Origin: JBHFEI01 sp041928815 | Lineage (GTDB): Bacteria; Pseudomonadota; Alphaproteobacteria; Rhizobiales; Rhizobiaceae | Reading direction: 5' to 3' | Assembly (NCBI RefSeq): GCF_041928815.1 | Contig: NZ_JBHFEI010000008.1 | Span: 228,035 to 292,034 of the forward strand | DNA: 64,000 nt | Translations under genes and position numbers: made by a program | Notes under the pieces: generated by a model | What the model saw: only the letters and a program-made list of their open reading frames with translations | Told to the model about the DNA's origin: nothing | The model's database searches: none | Part shown: piece by piece, positions 7,253 through 14,864 of the stretch | How positions within the stretch are numbered: position 1 is the first letter of the stretch | Layout of the letters: each line of letters begins with the position of its first letter

Positions 7253-7630
7253 GGGCCCTGCCCTGTCCCTGCGGACCTCATGCCCGCATGCTTATTCATG
7301 TGGCGCGTTAACCCTCTTCGGGCAACGTAAACCTTTCATTAAGGTTAATATCCACCGTCGGGGACCGTGCCGACGCGCGCATCCCGAGTCCGGAAATCGC
7401 TCCAAGAAACTGTTTTTTATCGTCTTTTCATCATTCTCACAGTTTGAATCAGGAAGACCGCGACGTTTCACCCCGAAAGTGAGACATCGGCCATGCGGCA
7501 GCGATGGTAAACGGGACGCGCCGGATTCTCGCCGCAAAACGCCCGCACGCATTGCGGCACAGGCGGCGCGCCTGTAACCGGACGGCGCCAGCCCTCGCGC
7601 CATGCCGCCAGACACACGACGAGATCCGCC
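7253..7630. other. Divergent intergenic region before the AEC transporter
   Basis: No gene is seen here. The first half is AT-richer than its surroundings and holds TTAAGGTTAA (7339-7348) next to an ACCTT/AAGGT inverted repeat. This is compatible with promoters reading left to the small membrane genes, but the arrangement does not match the CtrA consensus TTAA-N7-TTAA. The right half is plain GC-rich DNA. Confidence 0.5.
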
Positions 7631-8566
7631 TTGACCGCCATTTTCGAAAGCATCCTGCCGGTCTTTCTCCTCGTCGCGCTCGGCTGCGGCCTCAAGCGCT
7701 CGACCCGCATCGACGGCACGCTCTGGAACGGGCTCGAGCAGTTCGGCTACTTCGTGCTCTTCCCGGCGCTGCTGTTTTCCACCCTCGCCCAGGCGGATTT
7801 TTCCGGCATGCGGGCGGATGCGACCGGCATCGCCACCATCGGCAGCATCACCCTGATGGCGCTCGCCGTGCTCTGCCTCTGGCCGCCGATGCGCCGTCGC
7901 GGCGTCTCTCCAGCCGCCTTCACCTCGGTCTTCCAGACCGCGACGCGCTGGAACGGCTTCATGGCGCTGGCGATCGCCGCCAAGCTCTATGGCAGCCTCG
8001 GCCTCAGCCTGACGGCGCTGACGATGACGCTGGTGATCGTGCCGATCAATTTCTACAATATCGGCGTGCTCGTCTGGTTCGGCGGCGGCACGCGCAGCCT
8101 CCGCTTCTTCGCCGTGAAGATCCTCACCAATCCGCTGATCGTCGCCTCGCTCGCCGGCATCGTGCTGAACGTCGCCGGCATCACCGTCTACGCGCCGGTG
8201 ATGACGGCGATCGAGATGCTCGGCAACGCCTCGCTCAGCCTCGGCCTGGTGATGGTCGGCGCCGGGCTGAAAATCGCCGACGCGCTCAAGCCCCGGCCGG
8301 TTGCGCTTCTCTCGGTGGCGCTGAAACTTCTGCTGATGCCCGTCTTCATGGTGGCGGCCAGCCATCTCCTCGGCATCCGCGGCGATGCGCTGCTCGTCAT
8401 CGCGCTGGGGGCCGCCGTCCCGACGGCGATGAACGGCTATCTGCTGGCCAAGCAGATGGGCGGCGACGCGCCCCTCTACGCCGCGGTCGCGACGCTGCAG
8501 ACCGTCGCCTCCTTCTTCACGATCCCGCTGGTGCTGTGGCTGACCGGCTATCTCGCCGCCGGATAG
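7631..8566 (+). CDS. AEC family (auxin efflux carrier) transporter
   Basis: A 311-residue integral membrane protein of the AEC family, which exports or exchanges small organic anions such as malate or malonate. Roughly ten hydrophobic segments fill the sequence, starting with IFESILPVFLLVALGCGL. The family's proline- and asparagine-containing breaks are visible in VPINFYNIGVLVWF, KILTNPLIVASLAGIVLN and AAVPTAMNGYLLAKQMGG. The start codon is TTG at 7631; no ATG fits the conserved N-terminus. The last 19 bases overlap the end of the convergent acyl-CoA dehydrogenase gene. The substrate is not predictable. Confidence 0.88.
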   Translation: MTAIFESILPVFLLVALGCGLKRSTRIDGTLWNGLEQFGYFVLFPALLFSTLAQADFSGMRADATGIATIGSITLMALAVLCLWPPMRRRGVSPAAFTSVFQTATRWNGFMALAIAAKLYGSLGLSLTALTMTLVIVPINFYNIGVLVWFGGGTRSLRFFAVKILTNPLIVASLAGIVLNVAGITVYAPVMTAIEMLGNASLSLGLVMVGAGLKIADALKPRPVALLSVALKLLLMPVFMVAASHLLGIRGDALLVIALGAAVPTAMNGYLLAKQMGGDAPLYAAVATLQTVASFFTIPLVLWLTGYLAAG

Positions 8567-10200
8567 AGCAGGTCGACGATCTGCGCCGAATCGAAGCGCG
8601 AATCGAGCATGCCGTAGGTCGCGCGCCAGCCGCCGGCGAGGCGCGATTCGAGGAAGGCGTCGGCGAGCCGCCCGGCGCCGAGACGGTAGAGTTCGGCGGC
8701 GGCACCGGCGAGCGCCAGCTGCTCGACGAGAAGCCGCGTCGAGCCCTCGTCGCGCTCGCAGAGCGACATGGCGGCGCGCAGCACGTCGAAGGTCTTGCGA
8801 CCGGCAGGGCCGAGATCGCGGCCGATCACGGCGAAGAGCTGCTCGAACAGGTCCTTGCCGCGCGCGACCACCTTCAGCACGTCGAGCGCCAGGACGTTGC
8901 CGCCGCCTTCCCCGAGGGCGGCGGCGGGTGCTGCGCGATAGTGCCGGGCGATCGCCCAGTCCTCGACATAAGAATTGCCACCCATCGCCTCCATCGCCTC
9001 GGCGATCAGCATCGGGGCGATCTTGGCGCACCAGTATTTCGCCACCGGCGTCATCAGCCGGGCATAGGCGGCGTCCTCGGCACTCTCGCCGGCCCGGTCG
9101 AAGGCGGCGGCGACACGCAGCGCCAGTGCCGTCGCGGCGGCGACGTCGAGCGCCATGTCGGCGACGACCCGCGTCATCAGCGGCTGGGCGATCAGGGCGC
9201 GGCCGCCGACCTGGCGCCCGCGCAGGTGGTGCACGGTCTCGGCCAGAGCCGCGCGCATCGTGCCTGCTGCGGCGAGCGCACCATCGAGCCGCGTGAGCGT
9301 CACCATGTCGAGGATGGTGCGCTGACCGGCATCGGGCGCGCCGAGCGCGAAGCCGAAGGTCTCGGAGAACTCCACCTCGGCCGTCGCGTTCGAGCGATTG
9401 CCGAGCGTGTCCTTCAGCCGCTGGAAGCGCAGCCCGTTCGCCGAACCATCCTCCAGAAGGCGCGGCACGAGGAAGCAGCCGAGCCCCTCGCGTGTCTGGG
9501 CGAGCATGATGAAGGCGTCGCTCATCGGCGCGGAGAGATACCATTTGTGGCCGCCGAGCCGGTAGATCCCCTCGCCGACGCGTTCCGCGCGCGTGACCGT
9601 CGCGCGCAGGTCCGATCCGGCCTGCTTTTCGGTCAGTCCCATGCCGATGGTGACGGCGGATTTCTGCATCCAGGGGCGATTGGTCGAATCATACTTGCGG
9701 GCAAGGATCTTCGCCGCCCACTCCTTCTGCACGACGGGCGCCGCCGCCATGGCGGCGACGGAGGCGCTCGTCATCGTCATCGGCGCGAGGTGACCAGCCT
9801 CGAGCTGCGCCGTCAGGTAATAGCGCACCGCCCGGGCCCGATGCGACTGGCCGCGTTCGCCCTCGATCGTTTCCCAGGCGGAAGAATGCAGGCCGGCGCC
9901 CATCGACCGCCGCATCAGCGCATGCCAGGCCGGATGGAACTCGACGACGTCGAGCCTTTCGCCGCGAGGCCCGTGCGAGCGCAGCTGCGGCGCGCCGTGG
10001 TCGGCCATGCGCGCCAGCTCCTGCGCCTCGGCCGAGGTGACGAAGCGCCCGATCGCCTCGAAATCCTCCTTCAGCGCCCGCGGCAGCCCCGCCGTCGCAT
10101 CGACCACCAGCGGATCGGACCGGTAGGCGTTGATGCCGGAATAGGGCGCCGGCTGGTTGAGCTCGGCCTGGATCTTGTCGGTGCGCGGCGCTTGGGTCAT
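8548..10200 (-). CDS. AidB-like acyl-CoA dehydrogenase
   Basis: A 550-residue FAD-dependent acyl-CoA dehydrogenase of the AidB branch, which in E. coli belongs to the adaptive response to DNA alkylation and binds DNA near its own promoter. AidB hallmarks are the long N-terminal arm (NQPAPYSGINAYRSDPLV), the segment MQKSAVTIGMGLTEKQAGSD, the FAD-side GGHKWYLSAPMSDAF and the C-terminal EAMEAMGGNSYVEDWAIARHY. The length matches E. coli AidB (about 540). No ada or alkB gene is adjacent, so a role in alkylation defence is by homology only; a catabolic role remains possible. Confidence 0.87.
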   Translation of the reverse strand: MTQAPRTDKIQAELNQPAPYSGINAYRSDPLVVDATAGLPRALKEDFEAIGRFVTSAEAQELARMADHGAPQLRSHGPRGERLDVVEFHPAWHALMRRSMGAGLHSSAWETIEGERGQSHRARAVRYYLTAQLEAGHLAPMTMTSASVAAMAAAPVVQKEWAAKILARKYDSTNRPWMQKSAVTIGMGLTEKQAGSDLRATVTRAERVGEGIYRLGGHKWYLSAPMSDAFIMLAQTREGLGCFLVPRLLEDGSANGLRFQRLKDTLGNRSNATAEVEFSETFGFALGAPDAGQRTILDMVTLTRLDGALAAAGTMRAALAETVHHLRGRQVGGRALIAQPLMTRVVADMALDVAAATALALRVAAAFDRAGESAEDAAYARLMTPVAKYWCAKIAPMLIAEAMEAMGGNSYVEDWAIARHYRAAPAAALGEGGGNVLALDVLKVVARGKDLFEQLFAVIGRDLGPAGRKTFDVLRAAMSLCERDEGSTRLLVEQLALAGAAAELYRLGAGRLADAFLESRLAGGWRATYGMLDSRFDSAQIVDLLYPAAR

Positions 10201-10360
10201 GGCCCGCTTCTAGCCGATGTTTGCCCCCCGTGAAACGGGTCCTCCGCGCCGCCGCTTGCGGTTCCTCAACTTTTCTCGCGGCCCTGCCCCCGCCAACTTG
10301 CCGCAGGCCCGGCAAGGCACTAAGAGAACGCGACATTCACAAGGACAGCAGGCGGCGCTC

Positions 10361-11293
10361 ATGGCATCGTTTCCGCACCGGCATCTCCTCGGCATCAAGG
10401 ATCTGAGCGAACAGGACATCACCCTGCTCCTCGACCGCGCCGACGAGGCCGTGAAGATCTCCCGCCAGCGCGAGAAGAAAACCTCGACATTGCGCGGCCT
10501 GACGCAGATCAACCTCTTCTTCGAGGCCTCCACCCGCACCCAGGCCTCCTTCGAGCTTGCCGGCAAACGGCTCGGCGCCGACGTGATGAACATGTCGGTC
10601 GGCAACTCCTCGGTGAAGAAGGGCGAGACGCTGATCGACACGGCGATGACGCTGAACGCGATGCATCCGGACGTGCTCATCGTGCGCCATTCCTCCGCCG
10701 GGGCCGCCGCGCTTCTGGCGCAGAAGGTCTCCTGCGCCGTCGTCAATGCCGGCGACGGGCAGCACGAGCACCCGACGCAGGCGCTGCTCGACGCGCTGAC
10801 CATCCGCCGCGCGCGCGGCAAGCTCGCCCGCATCATCGTGGCGATCTGCGGCGACGTGCTGCATTCGCGCGTCGCCCGCTCCAATATCATTCTCCTGAAC
10901 CGCATGGGCGCGCGGGTGCGCGTCGTCGCGCCGGCAACGCTGCTTCCCTCGGGGATCGCCGAGATGGGCGCCGAGGTCTACCATTCGATGGAGGAGGGAC
11001 TGAAGGGCGCCGACGTGGTCATGATGCTGCGGCTGCAGCGCGAGCGCATGTCGGGCGCCTTCGTGCCGTCGGTGCGCGAGTATTTCCGTTATTTCGGCCT
11101 CGACGCCGAGAAGCTGAAGGCGGCGAAGGACGATGCGCTCGTGATGCATCCCGGCCCCATGAACCGGGGCGTCGAGATCGCCTCCGAGATCGCCGACGGT
11201 CCGCAGAGCGTGATCGAGGCACAGGTGGAAATGGGGGTCGCGGTGCGCATGGCCGTGATGGAAACGCTGCTCCTGTCGCAGTCGGAGGCATGA
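10361..11293 (+). CDS. pyrB: Aspartate carbamoyltransferase catalytic subunit
   Basis: PyrB condenses carbamoyl phosphate with aspartate to N-carbamoylaspartate, the committed step of pyrimidine synthesis. The 310-residue protein has the carbamoyl-phosphate loop FFEASTRTQASFE (Ser57-Thr60), the HPTQALLDAL block and the aspartate-side VMHPGPMNRGVE. The start at 10361 (MASFPHRHLLG) is the family N-terminus; the frame is open further upstream but without homology. Four bases separate it from the inactive dihydroorotase-like gene. This is the arrangement of the class in which PyrB is assembled with a PyrC' partner instead of PyrI. Confidence 0.97.
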   Translation: MASFPHRHLLGIKDLSEQDITLLLDRADEAVKISRQREKKTSTLRGLTQINLFFEASTRTQASFELAGKRLGADVMNMSVGNSSVKKGETLIDTAMTLNAMHPDVLIVRHSSAGAAALLAQKVSCAVVNAGDGQHEHPTQALLDALTIRRARGKLARIIVAICGDVLHSRVARSNIILLNRMGARVRVVAPATLLPSGIAEMGAEVYHSMEEGLKGADVVMMLRLQRERMSGAFVPSVREYFRYFGLDAEKLKAAKDDALVMHPGPMNRGVEIASEIADGPQSVIEAQVEMGVAVRMAVMETLLLSQSEA

Positions 11294-11297
11294 CGCG

Positions 11298-12587
11298 ATG
11301 ACGAAGCCGCTTGTCCTCACCCATCTGCGCATCCTCGACCCCTCGCGCGACCTCGACGAGACCGGCGCGATCATCGTCGTCGACGGGCGCATCGCCGCCG
11401 CCGGCGCCGGAGCGATGAACCAGGGCGTGCCCGACGGGGCGGAGGTGCGCGACTGCCGCGACCTCGTCGCCGTGCCCGGCCTCGTCGACGCGCGCGTCCA
11501 CACCGGCGAGCCGGGCGCGGAACACCGCGAGACGATCGAATCGGCGGCGAGGGCGGCGGCGGCCGGCGGCGTCACCTCGATCATCACCATGCCGGACAGC
11601 GAACCGGTCATCGACGACATCGCCCTTGTCGAGTTCGTGCTCAAATCCGCCCGCGACCGCGCCGTCGTCAACGTCCATCCGGCAGCGGCGCTGACCAAGG
11701 GGCTGGCCGGCACGGAGATGACCGAGTTCGGTCTCCTGCTCGAGGCCGGCGCCGTCTGCCTGACGAACGGCCGCCAGCCGCTGCACGACACGCAGGTGCT
11801 GCGCCGGGCGATGACCTATGCGCGGGAATTCGGCGCGGTCATTTCGCTGGAGACCCGCGACCGCTATCTCGGCGCGAACGGCGTGATGAACGAGGGGCTG
11901 CTCGCAAGCTGGCTCGGGCTTTCCGGCATTCCGCGCGAGGCGGAACTGATCCCGCTCGAACGCGACCTGCGCATCGCGGCGCTGACGCGTGGCGCCTATC
12001 ATGCGGCAAAGCTCTCCGTTCCCGAATCGGTCGCGGCCGTCACCGACGCACGCAGCCGCGGCGTCAACGCCACCTGCGCCGCCTCGATCAACAATCTGAC
12101 GCTGAACGAGAACGACATCGGCGAATACCGCACCTTCTTCAAGCTGTCGCCGCCGCTGCGCGGCGAGGACGATCGCAGCGCGATGGCCGACGCACTGGCG
12201 AAGGGCGAGATCGACATCATCGTCTCCTCGCACGATCCGCAGGACGTCGACACCAAGCGCCTGCCCTTCGCCGATGCCGCCGACGGCGCCGTCGGCCTCG
12301 AAACCCTGCTCCCGTCGGCGCTGCGCCTGCACCACAGCGGCTCTGTGCCGTTGATGCGGCTGATCGATGCGCTCTCCACCCGGCCGGCGCGGATCTTCGG
12401 TCTCGATGCGGGAACGCTGGCGCCCGGCGCGCGCGCCGACATCACCCTCATCGACCTCGACGAGCCGTGGATCCTGTCGCGCGACGCGCTCTTGTCGCGC
12501 TCGAAAAACACGCCCTTCGAAAATGCCCGCTTTACCGGCCGCGCCGTTCGCACCTATGTTTCGGGACGCTGCGTCCATTCCGTCTGA
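11298..12587 (+). CDS. pyrC: Dihydroorotase homologue lacking metal ligands (PyrC'-type)
   Basis: A 429-residue amidohydrolase-fold protein related to dihydroorotase, but the zinc site is broken. The D-x-H-x-H strand reads GLVDARVHTGEPG, so the first histidine is Arg66. The later VHCED-type histidine is leucine (ISLETRD), and the HVST-type histidine is replaced in KLSVPESV. The catalytic-Asp loop reads SSHDPQD. It is translated directly after pyrB. In Pseudomonas an inactive PyrC' of this kind is a structural partner needed for aspartate carbamoyltransferase activity. The same role is inferred here; an active pyrC must lie elsewhere in the genome. Confidence 0.92.
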   Translation: MTKPLVLTHLRILDPSRDLDETGAIIVVDGRIAAAGAGAMNQGVPDGAEVRDCRDLVAVPGLVDARVHTGEPGAEHRETIESAARAAAAGGVTSIITMPDSEPVIDDIALVEFVLKSARDRAVVNVHPAAALTKGLAGTEMTEFGLLLEAGAVCLTNGRQPLHDTQVLRRAMTYAREFGAVISLETRDRYLGANGVMNEGLLASWLGLSGIPREAELIPLERDLRIAALTRGAYHAAKLSVPESVAAVTDARSRGVNATCAASINNLTLNENDIGEYRTFFKLSPPLRGEDDRSAMADALAKGEIDIIVSSHDPQDVDTKRLPFADAADGAVGLETLLPSALRLHHSGSVPLMRLIDALSTRPARIFGLDAGTLAPGARADITLIDLDEPWILSRDALLSRSKNTPFENARFTGRAVRTYVSGRCVHSV

Positions 12588-12614
12588 CGGCGGCCGATCG
12601 GGGGAGGATCTCTG

Positions 12615-13226
12615 GTGAACGACGTCTTCTGGGAACCCGGCCTGCTGCCGACGCTCGCGAGCCTCGTCTTCGGCTACCTGCTCGGCACCATCCCCTTCGG
12701 CTTGATCCTGACGCGGGCGGCGGGCCTCGGGGACGTGCGCAAGATCGGCTCCGGCAATATCGGCGCCACCAACGTGCTGCGCACCGGCAACAAGAAGCTG
12801 GCGGCCGCGACCCTTCTGCTCGACGCGCTGAAGGGAACGGCGGCGGCGGCGCTGGCCGGCCTCGTCTCGCCGGATCTGGCGCTTTCTGCCGGTTTTGCCG
12901 CCTTTCTCGGCCATCTCTTCCCGGTCTGGCTCGGCTTCAAGGGCGGCAAGGGTGTCGCGACCTATATCGGCGTTCTGCTCGGCGTGGCGCCGCCGATGAT
13001 GCTCGTCTTCGCCGTGGTCTGGCTCGCCTCGGCGAAGATCACCCGCTATTCCTCGCTTTCGGCGCTGATCGCGACGCTGGTCGTGCCCGTCGTCACCTAT
13101 GCGTTCGACCACGAGAAGATGGCGATCCTCTTCGCGGTGATGACCGCCATCACCTGGATCAAGCACCGCGCCAACATCGCAAGGCTCCTGAACGGAACGG
13201 AAAGCAGGATCGGTTCGAAGGGTTAG
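12615..13226 (+). CDS. plsY: Glycerol-3-phosphate acyltransferase PlsY
   Basis: PlsY transfers acyl groups from acyl-phosphate to glycerol-3-phosphate, starting phospholipid synthesis in the inner membrane. The 203-residue protein shows the three family motifs: GYLLGTIPFGLIL, GSGNIGATNVLRTGNKK and GHLFPVWLGFKGGKGVATY, with about five membrane segments. The start is GTG at 12615, with GGGGAGG six to eight bases before it. It sits 27 bases after the pyrC homologue and 4 bases before dprA, so it is probably part of one transcript. Confidence 0.96.
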   Translation: MNDVFWEPGLLPTLASLVFGYLLGTIPFGLILTRAAGLGDVRKIGSGNIGATNVLRTGNKKLAAATLLLDALKGTAAAALAGLVSPDLALSAGFAAFLGHLFPVWLGFKGGKGVATYIGVLLGVAPPMMLVFAVVWLASAKITRYSSLSALIATLVVPVVTYAFDHEKMAILFAVMTAITWIKHRANIARLLNGTESRIGSKG

Positions 13227-13230
13227 GCCC

Positions 13231-14382
13231 ATGCCGGCATACGGGGCGGAGCGGAAAGGCACGGCGCTGACCGACCGGCAGCGCCTCGCCTGGCTGCGGC
13301 TGATCCGCAGCGACAATGTCGGTCCCGTCACCTTCCGCCACCTGATCAATCATTTCGGCACGGCGCAGGCGGCGATCGAGGCGCTGCCGGAGCTCTCCCG
13401 CCGCGGCGGCTCGCCCCGGCCGATCCGCATCGCGAGTCTGAGCGAGGCCGAGCGCGAAATGGAGACGGCCGCGCGGGCCGGCGCCCGCTTCATCGGGCTC
13501 GGCGAGCCGGATTATCCGCCGGCGCTGCGCCAGATCGACGGCGCGCCGCCGCTCCTTGCCGCGAAAGGACGGCTCGACGCCGCGACGACGCCCTCGCTCG
13601 GCATCGTCGGCGCCCGCAATGCGTCTGCGAACGGCATGAAGTTCGCGGCGATGATCGCCCGCGAGGCGGGCCGCGCCGGCTATGTCGTGACCTCCGGCCT
13701 GGCCCGCGGCATCGACACGGCCGCCCACCGCGCCACGCTTGCAACCGGCACCATCGCCGCGATGGCCGGCGGCCTGGACAAGCCCTATCCACCGGAAAAC
13801 ATCGGCCTTCTCGACGAGATCACCGAGGGCCAGGGCCTCGCGATCAGCGAGATGCCCTTCGGCTGGGAGCCACGCGCGCGTGACTTCCCGCGGCGCAACC
13901 GGCTGATCGCCGGTATCGCGCTCGGCGTCGTCGTGGTCGAGGCGGCGGTCCGGTCCGGATCGCTGATCACCGCGCGGCTCGCCGCCGATTTCGGCCGGCT
14001 GGTCTTCGCGACGCCCGGCTCCCCCTTCGACCCGCGCTCGGAGGGCACCAACAACCTCCTGAAACAGGGCGCCACGGTGACGACGGCCGCCTCCGACGTG
14101 CTCGATGCGCTGGCGCCGCTCAGCCGCTTCGATCTCTTTTCACCGCACGAGATCGACGAACCGCCGCGCGAACAGGCGGAGACCCGCCCCGATGCACCCT
14201 CGGACCGGGACCGCGCGACGCTGATCGAGGCCCTGTCCTTCTCGCCGACGGATGTCGACGACATCGTCCGCCATACCGGCCTTTCCGCCGCCGCCGTCCA
14301 TCTCGCCCTTCTGGAACTGGACCTGGCGGGCCGGCTGCAGCGCCACTCAGGCGGACGGGTCTCGCTTGTTGAGCGGACGTGA
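13231..14382 (+). CDS. dprA: DNA-processing protein DprA (Smf)
   Basis: DprA protects incoming single-stranded DNA and loads RecA during transformation. The 383-residue protein has an N-terminal helical (SAM/HhH-like) region, then the Rossmann-like DprA core: GIVGARNASANG, TSGLARGIDTAAHRATL, GGLDKPYPPENIGL and FPRRNRLIAGIA with GSLITARLAADFGR. A C-terminal winged-helix domain (TLIEALSFSPTDVDDIVRHTGLS) follows. All parts are intact. Most rhizobia are not known to be naturally competent, so its job here may be recombination-related. The 3' end overlaps a small convergent gene by 36 bases. Confidence 0.95.
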   Translation: MPAYGAERKGTALTDRQRLAWLRLIRSDNVGPVTFRHLINHFGTAQAAIEALPELSRRGGSPRPIRIASLSEAEREMETAARAGARFIGLGEPDYPPALRQIDGAPPLLAAKGRLDAATTPSLGIVGARNASANGMKFAAMIAREAGRAGYVVTSGLARGIDTAAHRATLATGTIAAMAGGLDKPYPPENIGLLDEITEGQGLAISEMPFGWEPRARDFPRRNRLIAGIALGVVVVEAAVRSGSLITARLAADFGRLVFATPGSPFDPRSEGTNNLLKQGATVTTAASDVLDALAPLSRFDLFSPHEIDEPPREQAETRPDAPSDRDRATLIEALSFSPTDVDDIVRHTGLSAAAVHLALLELDLAGRLQRHSGGRVSLVERT

Positions 14383-14568
14383 CAGCGGCCGGTGGCCGGC
14401 AAGGATGTCGGAGGCCTCGACATAGGCCATTTCGATCAGGTAGGCGAGCATGTCCGCCCCCTGCCCCTCGGTCACGGTGCGCAACTCGCCGAGGATCTGC
14501 CGCACATACTGGATGGTAGAATGGGAATCATTTCCTTTTAAACTGTTTCTCGCTGAATTCGCTACCAT
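14347..14568 (-). CDS. Small conserved-looking protein (73 residues), function unknown
   Basis: I do not recognise this protein. The start MVANSARNSLKG at 14568 is favoured, because GGGAG stands six bases upstream; an open frame continues to 14658 without such support. The body (TIQYVRQILGELRTV, then ADMLAYLIEMAYVEASDIL) is predicted to be helical and acidic, like small regulatory adaptors. The coding start and the ~150 bases before it are markedly AT-richer than the neighbourhood. A possible promoter is TTGAAA-18-TACAAC. The 3' end overlaps dprA, convergently. Confidence 0.7.
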   Translation of the reverse strand: MVANSARNSLKGNDSHSTIQYVRQILGELRTVTEGQGADMLAYLIEMAYVEASDILAGHRPLSRPLNKRDPSA

Positions 14569-14864
14569 ATCAGACTCCCATAAATTACTACAGCCACAAC
14601 CCGGCCCGGAAAAGCGCACAATCTGGCGGAAAAAATAGGTTGTATTCTCTGATTTCATGCTATTTCAACGATAGTTGATGCTACCATAGATTACAATAGG
14701 AATTTAGTCTTTATCACCTTTCGAAGGCGTTTTAGACCGGCCGGCACCGAAAGCCCCTTGACCCGGCCGGATTCGCCCTCCATGTCGGGAGGTGACGAAT
14801 ATGCGGGCGTGCCGCGTCAGCGAGGCCGGGCACGCGATCCGCTGACTGCCTCTGAGTATGACGC

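Noticed and set aside
7339..7348. CtrA-binding site in TTAAGGTTAA
   Set aside because: The spacing between the TTAA halves is two, not the seven of the CtrA consensus.
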